A DNA stretch of 54,718 nt from a virus. Below are positions 42,196 through 49,143 of this stretch, in pieces. The DNA lies in IMG/VR virus record IMGVR_UViG_3300034374_003298, positions 1 to 54,718 of that record. The stretch is one strand, 5' to 3'. The translations under genes and the position numbers were made by a program. Every line of letters begins with the position of its first letter. The stretch's first letter is position 1. The notes under the pieces are model-generated. The model worked only from the letters and a program-made list of their open reading frames with translations, had not been told where the DNA came from and did not search any database.

Positions 42196-44839
42196 AAACT
42201 GGTTGTATTACTGATCTATCAGTTTCTGTTCTAGATCCATCTTCATTAATAGCCCAAACTTTAATTTTAGCTATAGGCTTTTCTGGTGTTGCGTCCATTT
42301 TTTCTTGACCTACTGAGATAGATCCAGATGTAGCTACACTTGTCACAATTCCATTAGCTGTTGAGGCTGGTTGTGGATCTTTATTTATACTCCATGAAAC
42401 AGCGTCACCTTTTTTAATTGATCCTGCTGGTGCTTTTTCAGATCTTGCACTTTCAAACTCAACTTCAAAAAGAGCTTCTGCCTCTTCAGTGCTTACATTG
42501 ATCTCCTCAATAATATTTTCATTATTTTTTTTAGAGCTTAAAGGATGATTGCTTGGTAACAAATCTGTATCATAAGCAGTCCTCTTGAATTTACCAGTTC
42601 TTAAAGCTGTTAATAGTCCATTCACTCTGGCCATTGCCCATTGTTGTGGTGAACTTACATTACCCCTGACAGATCCAGGATTATTTTGATATGCTGCTAA
42701 ACCTCTGTTATAACTTGCAGTCAACATTCTTAATGTAGCTCTGTATTTAGGATTTTTTGCATTATGATCTTCCACTTTTTTCTTTAAAGAATCTTTAACT
42801 ACTTGTGATAATGCTTTGCTCTCAATTTCAGCGAGTAATTCCTCTTGTATCTTTCTTCTTTCCCTGACAACTTTTTTGTATTCATTTACAGTTTTTTTCA
42901 TAGCAGAAACGCCAGTTTTAGTAACTCCACCCCACTTCATAACTGCAATGTAACCATTTAGTTTTGTATTCCCAGAATGTCTTGCCATAAAACTTTCTCT
43001 ACGCTTTACCCAATTTAAAACAGATTCTGATCTATCGCCTGATCTGTACTTAGTCCATCTGTTAAATGCGTCATTGCCAGTAAATGAAGTTGGTGGATTA
43101 CCACCTGTACCAGCTCTACGCCAAATCTCTGGCCAGTTTTCTTTTAAGTCTTTTACATAGTTATAATCTGGAAATTGTTTAAATTTGCTATTACTGATCG
43201 ATATAGTTTGATTATCACCTGAACTAGGAAAGTTAGTTTTCTTAGGTGCTTTCACATCTTTTTTCATTCTCTCAAGTTCATCTCTTGCTTCACTTTCAGA
43301 TGAAAAACACTCTATAACATCATTAGTATCATGATCTAAAATACACCATGCACCATTTGGCATTTCAGCAACATATTTCATTTCCTCTTCATCTAGATAA
43401 GTTGGTGTTGGTTTTACCACTGGAGATCTAGTTGAGTCAACGCTTGCGCCACCAGTAGTCAAAACTTTATCAATTAATTGTTTTGCAATTTGCAAAACTG
43501 GATCTTCTTGTACAGGTTCTGTTTCCTGTTCTTCTTGAGGTATATTATTTTGACCTGGTGCTGTTTCGATCATATTCATTGGTCTTAAATAAACCTCATG
43601 ACTGTCATCAACATCAAGTCCTACTGCTTTTCTAGCCTCACCAATTGTTATCCAACCACCTTGAACAGCAGTATTCATTCTTTTATAAAGATCATCTTTA
43701 TCTTGTGATAATGCCCTTACATCTTCAAGATCGTATTTAATACTTAACCCTTCAGCTTCATAATCTTTTCTTAATAATTGATGTGTAAGCTCTGATGCTA
43801 CAGATTTCCATAAAGGTACTAATTTTTGTTCTGTAAAAAATTCTCTTAATTCACGAGTATTGTTATATGTCGCTGCGTCCAAACCAGCTCCGAGTCCAGC
43901 GAGAATTGCTGGGACACCTAAAACAGCAGATACTCTCTCTTCAGGCAATTTCCTAAGTTCAGTTAAGTTCATTTGATCTGGTGAAAAAGACACGACTTCA
44001 ACATTCATCGCACCTGACAAGATCATTGGCGCACCTCTGTTCTTGCCACCAAACTTCTGCTTGTACATCGCAGAGATAGCCTCAGCTTCCTCTTTCGATG
44101 GACCACCCATTGAGTCATCTTTTGGAGAGAGTATGACACCTGGTACAGCCATGTTATGTAAGAGTGCTGCTGCATACTGTCCTGCCGCCTCATCTCCTAA
44201 GATTTCTCTTAATACTGATTTTAGAGGAGCGAAACCTCGTCTATGGTTATTTGGATCTATTCCTTGACGAATATGCACTATATCGTTAGTTGGAACGATT
44301 ATACTATTACCTCCAAGTCCACCATAAGGACTGTATTTAAAATGTGTAATTAAAGTATTTTCATCACCTTTAGGTTCAACCATATTTGGCATTAAAGGTA
44401 CCAGCTCTACCACATTTCCATCTACATTTCGGTTTTTATACAGATAAGCATCTCCATAAGCTGATAATGCTGTAACAATATAATGAGCCATTAACACACC
44501 TGAAGTAAATGGATTTGGTCTATTTAATAATTTTAAAACTGGATGATTTTTTATTCGATCATTTCCATATTCTGCTTCATCATCAATAACAATATTTTTT
44601 GGTTCTGCAAAAGATGTTGTCAATACATTCAAACAAGCAACTACTGCTGAATTGTTTGATCCATCTCCGATATCATCTAATTCTGAAACTGGCCAGTAAC
44701 CAGCATCTGTATTGTAACCGTAAACTGCTCTGTCTAAACTTGTTTGCTGATTATATCTACTATATTTTTGTTGTTGTCTTTGTGTTGGTTGATTAAGGTA
44801 ATCAACAAATCTACCTATTCTTGATTTATTATCTGCCAT
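42164..44839 (-). CDS. Portal protein fused to extra C-terminal domains
   Basis: 891 residues; ordinary HK97-type portals have 400-500. Residues 1-~440 are the portal: PVLKLLNRPNPFTSG, HIRQGIDPNNHRRGFAPL, VLGVPAILAGLGAGLDAATYNN. After a linker (~440-500) come at least three segments: a NYVKDLKENWPEIWRRAG / ESVLNWVKRRESFMARH block (~560-650), a LRMLTASYNRGLAAY / WAMARVNGLLTAL block (~690-760), and a Tudor-like GDAVSWSIN end (~795-890). These are usually found in other phage head proteins. The 3' end overlaps a plus-strand gene. Confidence 0.88.
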   Translation of the reverse strand: MADNKSRIGRFVDYLNQPTQRQQQKYSRYNQQTSLDRAVYGYNTDAGYWPVSELDDIGDGSNNSAVVACLNVLTTSFAEPKNIVIDDEAEYGNDRIKNHPVLKLLNRPNPFTSGVLMAHYIVTALSAYGDAYLYKNRNVDGNVVELVPLMPNMVEPKGDENTLITHFKYSPYGGLGGNSIIVPTNDIVHIRQGIDPNNHRRGFAPLKSVLREILGDEAAGQYAAALLHNMAVPGVILSPKDDSMGGPSKEEAEAISAMYKQKFGGKNRGAPMILSGAMNVEVVSFSPDQMNLTELRKLPEERVSAVLGVPAILAGLGAGLDAATYNNTRELREFFTEQKLVPLWKSVASELTHQLLRKDYEAEGLSIKYDLEDVRALSQDKDDLYKRMNTAVQGGWITIGEARKAVGLDVDDSHEVYLRPMNMIETAPGQNNIPQEEQETEPVQEDPVLQIAKQLIDKVLTTGGASVDSTRSPVVKPTPTYLDEEEMKYVAEMPNGAWCILDHDTNDVIECFSSESEARDELERMKKDVKAPKKTNFPSSGDNQTISISNSKFKQFPDYNYVKDLKENWPEIWRRAGTGGNPPTSFTGNDAFNRWTKYRSGDRSESVLNWVKRRESFMARHSGNTKLNGYIAVMKWGGVTKTGVSAMKKTVNEYKKVVRERRKIQEELLAEIESKALSQVVKDSLKKKVEDHNAKNPKYRATLRMLTASYNRGLAAYQNNPGSVRGNVSSPQQWAMARVNGLLTALRTGKFKRTAYDTDLLPSNHPLSSKKNNENIIEEINVSTEEAEALFEVEFESARSEKAPAGSIKKGDAVSWSINKDPQPASTANGIVTSVATSGSISVGQEKMDATPEKPIAKIKVWAINEDGSRTETDRSVIQPVSKLRKISDFR

Positions 44840-46099
44840 TTAAAATGCTATCCATTCTCTACGCACTTGAGCGCATAAAACTCCGTATGCTAATGCATCC
44901 ACTACATCATCATGATGACCTACTGGAAATGTCATTAATTCTCTTTCTACTTCAGGTAACCACATCGCACCTTGTCTAAAGTATACATCTCCAGACTCCA
45001 TCCTTGCTGCTAAAGGCATGGCACGACTAATTTTATCTTTGTCAGCTTTCAATTCCTTGACAGCTAGACCATCTCTTTTAGCAAACTGGATAAGCGAAAG
45101 TTGGAAACCTGCTCGTTCCATACCAACCCATTGTAAATCAAATTCTTTCATTTTTTGTCTTATTTTAGGTATTATGTCTGGTGCTTGCATCCTTTCACGA
45201 TGAATATCCAAAATAAGTATTTTACCTTGTGGTGTGACTGCGCAACTGGCTATAACTGTATAATCTGCGTTTTCATCAATGCTAGTTGCAAGATCTACTG
45301 TAGCAAATCTTGTACATTCTGATAACTCTACATTTTCAGAACCAGTAAAGTATCTACCATTTTTTTCTTTAAAATAACTAAGCCACTCAGGTTTTAATAA
45401 ACCTTGTCCAGCCTCTACAAATTCAGCTAAATATTCCTGAGCGTAAACAATAGATCCAACTTCTGTTTTAGCTTGTTCAACTTCTGCTTTATCTACAAGA
45501 GGATTAGACCAGCTAGGAAATTGGAATCTTTCCCAATCCTCTCTACCCTCAGCCATTTCCCACAATTCATAAAACCAATTGTTCATACCTATTGGTGTTG
45601 AGATAAATAAAGCACCACCTTTTCTTTCAGTAAGAGTAGGTCTTAGAACTTGTTGCCATACATCAGGCTTAACGAATGCTGCCTCATCCATTACTAAGAA
45701 ATCCAAACCTTCACCACGAAGTCTATGTGGTGTATCAGCAGATCTAACTGCAATAGATCCACCTGTTTGAGGGAATTTTACTTCCATATTGACTAATGAA
45801 ATATTAGGTTCTAAAAGTTCTGGGAATGATCTTGCTGATTCTTGAATATCACGCCAACCAACTCTTGCGATTGAATAAGTAGGTGCAACCCACCAAGCTC
45901 TTTTACCTTGCAAGGCTTTTTCCATACATAATTGGACACCAAGTCTTGATTTACCAAATCGCCTACCAGCACACAAGATCTTCCAACGAGCATTACTATC
46001 TGAAACTGTTTGCTGTGCTTCGTGTAAAGCTGGGAAACCAATAACAAAAGTATCAGCACCAACTTTGACTTCTAATTTTTTTATATTTTGTGACTCCAT
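44840..46099 (-). CDS. terL: Terminase large subunit
   Basis: 419 residues. Walker A CAGRRFGKSR (about residues 43-52), Walker B LDFLVMDEAAF, coupling motif FISTPIG, and the nuclease domain with VDLATSIDENADYTVI (first Asp), VGMERAGFQ and HHDDVVDALAYG (distal Asp pair). It cuts and pumps the genome into the head. The ATG at 46099 is preferred to TTG at 46102. The portal gene starts one base after its stop. Clear call. Confidence 0.95.
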   Translation of the reverse strand: MESQNIKKLEVKVGADTFVIGFPALHEAQQTVSDSNARWKILCAGRRFGKSRLGVQLCMEKALQGKRAWWVAPTYSIARVGWRDIQESARSFPELLEPNISLVNMEVKFPQTGGSIAVRSADTPHRLRGEGLDFLVMDEAAFVKPDVWQQVLRPTLTERKGGALFISTPIGMNNWFYELWEMAEGREDWERFQFPSWSNPLVDKAEVEQAKTEVGSIVYAQEYLAEFVEAGQGLLKPEWLSYFKEKNGRYFTGSENVELSECTRFATVDLATSIDENADYTVIASCAVTPQGKILILDIHRERMQAPDIIPKIRQKMKEFDLQWVGMERAGFQLSLIQFAKRDGLAVKELKADKDKISRAMPLAARMESGDVYFRQGAMWLPEVERELMTFPVGHHDDVVDALAYGVLCAQVRREWIAF

Positions 46100-46116
46100 C
46101 AAATGAAGTCTAACAG

Positions 46117-47211
46117 TTAAAACTGAGAAGAATCATCAATAACTTCAAGAACTAATACATAACCAAATTTGTTAAGTAGCTCTCTATTAGCTATTGCTTT
46201 AACCTCATCATCTTTTGAGTAACTAATTTTATTAGGAATAGATACAAATTCTACAACTGAAAAATCATTTTCCTCATAAATTAAAGAAAAAGTATTTTCT
46301 AATTTCCAATCATCTAAATCTTGACATATGAGAAAAAGTTGAGATCCTGGTTTCATTGCTACCCCAAGATCTACAATTTGTTTTCTTAAAAAATTCTCTG
46401 GATCAATGTCGCTTGCATTATCTAAGTAATCTAAAATATTTAAAATTACAATATCTGCCTCATGTACAGGATCAGGGTAATTATCTACTGTCCAATCTGC
46501 TTGTTGGACTTTCTTTGCATCTGCATGAGGATAAAGATCATAACTATTGCATTGAAAAGCAAAATCTCTACAAACATCATATGTCACTTGATATTTATCA
46601 GTAAGATCAACTACTTTTGTATTTTCCTCAAGTTCTCTATTTTCAAACCAATAAAACAAATTCGCTATCATTTGAGGTGGTGTTTTCTGATCGTCCTCAA
46701 CACCATAACTTCCTAATGCCTTTCCAAAAGTCCAAACATTACTAGATTTAATATTTATATTTTGATAAAGCATTACATCATTGCTTGTACTTGGATCAAC
46801 TAATTTTTGTACTTTATGTTTCTTTACTTCTTCTCTAGCTCTAGCTACTGTAAATTTTTCATCACGAGCTTTAATTAAAAACTTATCCTGATCTTCTTGA
46901 TCTAACTGTGCAATTTCATTATGAACAGACCATGAAACTTCTGGAAGTCTACGCTCTTTGTCAATTTGCCTAGCTACATAACTGGCTTTACTAAAAGTAG
47001 AATAAGGTATTTCCATTGATAAAGCCTGACTTGCTGCCTCGCCGTATTTTCTTTCACCAAAGTTCCACCAATCACCTAGCCACCACATAATATTTTGTGT
47101 AGTTTGTATAAGTTTTGATCCTATGTCCAACCATTGTTCAAAAGTTGTTTCATCAGACAACTGCATATAAGTTGCCTCTCTACGATTTTCTGTATTTATT
47201 ATCTCTCCCAT
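46117..47211 (-). CDS. ParB-like DNA-binding region fused to a degenerate methyltransferase-like domain
   Basis: 364 residues. Residues ~15-140 fit the helical DNA-binding region found in ParB-type and phage regulatory proteins (WWLGDWWNFGERKYGE, SYVARQIDKERRLPEVSWSVH, KFTVARAREEVKKH). The C-terminal half resembles a SAM methyltransferase fold (TKVVDLTDKYQVTYDVC, YDLYPHADAKKVQQADW), but where DPPY would lie it has ADIVILNILDYLDN, so catalysis is doubtful. It lies just upstream of TerL. It could be a packaging-site binding or regulatory protein. The family assignment is from pattern alone. Confidence 0.55.
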   Translation of the reverse strand: MGEIINTENRREATYMQLSDETTFEQWLDIGSKLIQTTQNIMWWLGDWWNFGERKYGEAASQALSMEIPYSTFSKASYVARQIDKERRLPEVSWSVHNEIAQLDQEDQDKFLIKARDEKFTVARAREEVKKHKVQKLVDPSTSNDVMLYQNINIKSSNVWTFGKALGSYGVEDDQKTPPQMIANLFYWFENRELEENTKVVDLTDKYQVTYDVCRDFAFQCNSYDLYPHADAKKVQQADWTVDNYPDPVHEADIVILNILDYLDNASDIDPENFLRKQIVDLGVAMKPGSQLFLICQDLDDWKLENTFSLIYEENDFSVVEFVSIPNKISYSKDDEVKAIANRELLNKFGYVLVLEVIDDSSQF

Positions 47212-47267
47212 AACTAAAAATTATAACATATCTTTGTGACAAAATCTAAAAAAATAAAAAAGCATGT

Positions 47268-47311
47268 CAGGATCAGCTAGGGAAAAACAAATAAAAAACC
47301 TAGAGATCCTG
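47268..47311 (-). terminator. Terminator after the thioredoxin gene
   Basis: On the minus strand CAGGATC-t-CTAGG, a 17-base loop, CCTAG-ct-GATCCTG, followed after ACATGC by TTTTTTATTTTTTT. The stem is 7+5 bp with small bulges. It separates the thioredoxin transcript from the ParB-like/TerL operon. Confidence 0.65.
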
Positions 47312-47319
47312 AACGAGTA

Positions 47320-47643
47320 TCAGACTAAGAACTTTTCAAATGATGATTTAATATTTCCAATGTTAACTCTTGAACGAACTTCAGAAACTGGCTGACCATT
47401 CTGAAAAGCTATAAAAGTTGGTACACCGAAAATACCGTATTGATTAGTAATGCTTGTGTCACTTTCAATATCAAAAGCAACAAATTCGACCTTTCGGTCT
47501 TTCCATTCCTGATTTAGAGATTCAACTGCTGGCGTAATTTCTTTGCATGGCATACACCAATCAGCTTCAAATTTAACTACAGTGGTAATTTCATCTCTAT
47601 TAATTGTTTCGTTAAAGTTACTTTCATCGACTTTCTTAATCAT
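47320..47643 (-). CDS. Thioredoxin
   Basis: 107 residues from the ATG at 47643 (TATGGAAAAACT upstream); a longer frame to 47733 has no ribosome binding site. The active site is WCMPC (29-33) rather than WCGPC, and GVPTFIAF gives the cis-proline loop. It is a dithiol-disulfide reductase, possibly supporting ribonucleotide reduction or protein folding. No ribonucleotide reductase is in the window. It is transcribed divergently from 47701-47871. Confidence 0.9.
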   Translation of the reverse strand: MIKKVDESNFNETINRDEITTVVKFEADWCMPCKEITPAVESLNQEWKDRKVEFVAFDIESDTSITNQYGIFGVPTFIAFQNGQPVSEVRSRVNIGNIKSSFEKFLV

Positions 47644-47700
47644 AGTTTTTCCATAGTAGCATAAGCAAGATTTTTTTAAAACTTTTAGTATTCTTAAATT
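47644..47700. promoter_or_regulatory. Divergent promoter region, thioredoxin / plus-strand small gene
   Basis: Plus strand: TATTCT at 47689-47694, six bases before the ATG at 47701, which again predicts a leaderless transcript. Minus strand: TATGCT at 47658-47663, 14 bases before the thioredoxin ATG. No good -35 boxes are seen for either. Confidence 0.45.
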
Positions 47701-47871
47701 ATGAAGAAAATATTTACAGTAGAGAAAGATCACGCACCTACTTTAAACAGAAAAGAGCGTAGAAGACTTGCTAAAAAAATTCGAGACGATTTAGCAAGAG
47801 AAAAAAAGATCCTTAAAAAAAATAAGGCTGTACCGTTAGATACAGCCGATGATGGGAGGAAGTCGGTTTAG
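47701..47871 (+). CDS. Small basic plus-strand protein
   Basis: 56 residues, very basic in the middle: MKKIFTVEKDHAPTLNRKER, RRLAKKIRDDLAREKKILKK, ending ADDGRKSV. NRKERRRLAKKI is a string common in small phage and bacterial proteins. It could bind nucleic acid. The 3' part of the gene forms a hairpin (GGCTGTA...TACAGCC), and another lies over the stop codon (AAGTCGG...CCGACTT). A bidirectional terminator follows at 47921. The ATG lies six bases after a -10-like TATTCT. Confidence 0.6.
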   Translation: MKKIFTVEKDHAPTLNRKERRRLAKKIRDDLAREKKILKKNKAVPLDTADDGRKSV

Positions 47872-47920
47872 TAGCCGACTTAATAATCATAGACTATCCC
47901 TATAAAGTTTAAGGTAAATA

Positions 47921-47953
47921 AAAAAGCGAGGTGGTTGAAGACCTCGCTTTCTT
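47921..47953. terminator. Bidirectional rho-independent terminator
   Basis: AAAGCGAGGT (47923-47932), loop GGTTGAAG, ACCTCGCTTT (47941-47950): a 10-bp stem. On the minus strand it ends in CGCTTTTTTATTT, a classic T-run; on plus in CTTTCTTATT. It separates converging transcripts from 47701-47871 and 48033-48604. Confidence 0.88.
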
Positions 47954-47994
47954 ATTCAGTCAGTAACACGAAAGGCGTTTTCTGTTACAGCTTA

Positions 47995-48012
47995 CTATGG
48001 ATTGATCCATAG
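47995..48012. repeat. Inverted repeat CTATGGAT-TG-ATCCATAG
   Basis: Eight-base arms with a two-base centre in the gap between the terminator and 48033. Too tight for an RNA loop, so a DNA-binding site is more likely. The rest of 47954-48032 holds a weak GTAACA...TGTTAC repeat and nothing else I can identify. Confidence 0.45.
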
Positions 48013-48032
48013 ATGAATACAAAAAAATTATA

Positions 48033-48227
48033 CTACTCAGGAATTTCTTTGCAAACTTTTAAATATAAATTTACTAGATCATCTGCGTCTTGTACTAAAT
48101 TAATTCCTTTGATCCTCATGTAATTAAATTGTTTTAAAACAACTTCCATAAAATCATCAGAATCAATTAATTCATGCAGTGCATCTTTTCTTTTTGTTCC
48201 TGCTGGAAAATTAAATTCACTTGCCAT
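48033..48227 (-). CDS. Small hypothetical protein
   Basis: 64 residues: ASEFNFPAGTKRKDALHELI, DDFMEVVLKQFNYMRIKG, ending YLKVCKEIPE. Helical and soluble. Its ATG overlaps the stop of 48227-48604. It ends about 80 bases before the bidirectional terminator. Unknown family; transcribed from the control region with 48227-48604. Confidence 0.6.
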   Translation of the reverse strand: MASEFNFPAGTKRKDALHELIDSDDFMEVVLKQFNYMRIKGINLVQDADDLVNLYLKVCKEIPE

Positions 48228-48604
48228 TATGCTGTCCCTTCTGCTTTGATCCCAGTTAAAAGTTCATACTCATCATTTATAACTGGCTCAACAATTGGTG
48301 GTATATAGTCTAGCCCACCTTTCATCATTTCGTGGAAATTGTCTATAGCATCTTCTGGACTTTTTCCAGTCATAACAAATGTGACTTTATAATCTAAAAC
48401 AATATTGTCTTCTTCTTGATCTTCTACTTCAACATACTTCTTACTAACATCAAGTGAGTAATCTATGTCATATTGCTTTAATAGATCGTTTTGTGATTCT
48501 TGTTTATGATCCCAAATCATTTGTACTATTTTTATTGCTTCAGTTTCATTTTCAGCTTTTAAGATATAATCTTCAGTGCTTTCAAAACTAACCATAATAT
48601 TCAT
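48227..48604 (-). CDS. Hypothetical acidic protein
   Basis: 125 residues, acidic: MNIMVSFESTEDYILKAENE, TEAIKIVQMIWDHKQES, then DYKVTFVMTGKSPEDAIDNF. Alternating beta and helix suggest a small compact fold. It is the first gene to the left of the control region; TATAAT at 48630-48635 and AAAGGTCAGG before the ATG serve as its expression signals. Unknown function. Confidence 0.62.
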   Translation of the reverse strand: MNIMVSFESTEDYILKAENETEAIKIVQMIWDHKQESQNDLLKQYDIDYSLDVSKKYVEVEDQEEDNIVLDYKVTFVMTGKSPEDAIDNFHEMMKGGLDYIPPIVEPVINDEYELLTGIKAEGTA

Positions 48605-48635
48605 TTCTTACCTGACCTTTCTAATATATATTATA

Positions 48636-48683
48636 TACTCTTCTCTACTCTAGTCTACTCTTCTCTACTCTACTCTACTCTAG
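48636..48683. repeat. Pentanucleotide array (CTACT / GAGTA) in control region
   Basis: About nine TACTC-like units with variants (TTCTC, TAGTC). A 20-base unit at 48641-48660 recurs at 48661-48680 with one change. On the minus strand it is a purine-rich GAGTA tract just upstream of the -10 box for 48227-48604, so it may be a slippage-tuned promoter spacer or a protein-binding tract. Confidence 0.8.
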
Positions 48684-48686
48684 CCA

Positions 48687-48729
48687 CGGAATTCCGAGGT
48701 GGTGTCACACGGAATTCCGCGGAATTCCG
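48687..48729. repeat. Three CGGAATTCCG palindromes (iteron-like)
   Basis: Exact 10-base palindromes at 48687-48696, 48710-48719 and 48720-48729. The first and third continue as CGAGG and then GTGTCAC or AGTGAC. The block is GC-rich in an AT-rich gap. This looks like a multimeric protein-binding site. Confidence 0.8.
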
Positions 48730-48791
48730 AGGAAAGTGACTCGGACACAAAAAAAATCAAAGTCAATGTTTATGGGCGTTTTTCAATGTAG

Positions 48792-48834
48792 CCGATATCG
48801 GAAAAATTCACTGATTGGCAATCACTGTTATGCA
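48792..48834. promoter_or_regulatory. CCGATATCGG palindrome and conserved CAATCACTG string
   Basis: CCGATATCGG at 48792-48801 is followed by AAAAA and, 17 bases on, CAATCACTGTTATGC (48819-48833), nearly identical to CAATCACTGCTATAC before the plus-strand gene at 41780. TATGCA at 48829-48834 may be a -10 box, but no start codon follows closely. Confidence 0.5.
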
Positions 48835-48838
48835 ATTT

Positions 48839-48924
48839 CACAATTTAACAACTTTGTAGCAAATTTTTTGTATTTTTTCACAATCTAAATACTTTGTGAA
48901 ATATTTTTAACATATTTTTAACAT
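48839..48924. repeat. AT-rich direct repeats
   Basis: CACAATTTAACAACTTTGT (48839-48857) and CACAATCTAAATACTTTGT (48879-48897) match at 16 of 19 positions, 40 bases apart. Directly after, ATTTTTAACAT is repeated twice in tandem (48903-48913, 48914-48924). Such an AT-rich repeat block beside palindromes resembles a DNA unwinding element. Confidence 0.75.
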
Positions 48925-48940
48925 AAATTGTTTTTATAAA

Positions 48941-48960
48941 TCGAACAAATGTTCTATTAT
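48941..48960 (+). promoter_or_regulatory. LexA-like box overlapping a -10 element
   Basis: TCGAAC-AAAT-GTTCTA (48941-48956) differs from the mycobacterial SOS box TCGAAC-N4-GTTCGA at one position and fits the Gram-positive CGAACRNRYGTTYC at 13 of 14. TATTAT (48955-48960) overlaps its right end, nine bases before the ATG at 48970. This suggests repression by host LexA or a phage repressor. Confidence 0.5.
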
Positions 48961-48969
48961 GGAAAACTT

Positions 48970-49143
48970 ATGTTAGATATAAAAGATTACTTAACTCAAA
49001 TGGCAGTAGGAATGACAGATGGTAAATCTCTGTATGAAGCCAAATGGGGTAAAGTAAAGAAACACAAAAGAATAAGGCAAGTTTCATCACACGCTAATTT
49101 TCATGCTATTAACTTTAAACTTACTGAGGACGATCTACCTTAA
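48970..49143 (+). CDS. Small plus-strand protein, possibly damage-inducible
   Basis: 57 residues: MLDIKDYLTQMAVGMTDGKS, LYEAKWGKVKKHKRIRQVSS, ending KLTEDDLP. Basic middle, acidic end. I prefer the ATG at 48970, downstream of the -10 TATTAT; an in-frame ATG at 48949 would lie inside the LexA-like box and add seven residues. Its end is antisense to the last 23 bases of the C5 methyltransferase gene. A small regulator or host-interaction protein is a guess; no family is recognised. Confidence 0.55.
   Translation: MLDIKDYLTQMAVGMTDGKSLYEAKWGKVKKHKRIRQVSSHANFHAINFKLTEDDLP

Larger units (their letters stand above)
48605..48948. other. 344-bp divergent control region, possible origin
   Basis: The longest non-coding stretch in the window. 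From left to right: a minus -10 box TATAAT (48630-48635), a pentanucleotide array, a GC-rich cluster with three CGGAATTCCG palindromes, the CCGATATCGG palindrome, the CAATCACTGTTATGC string, AT-rich direct repeats and a LexA-like box. Palindromes next to AT-rich direct repeats are typical of replication origins or transcription switches. Confidence 0.6.

Noticed and set aside
47954-48032. tRNA-like structure beside the terminator
   Set aside because: The GTAACA...TGTTAC arms do not form a cloverleaf, and there is no T-loop sequence. No tRNA was found anywhere in the window.
48636-48924. CRISPR array
   Set aside because: The repeats are adjacent or irregularly spaced and too short, with no unique spacers of equal length and no cas genes.
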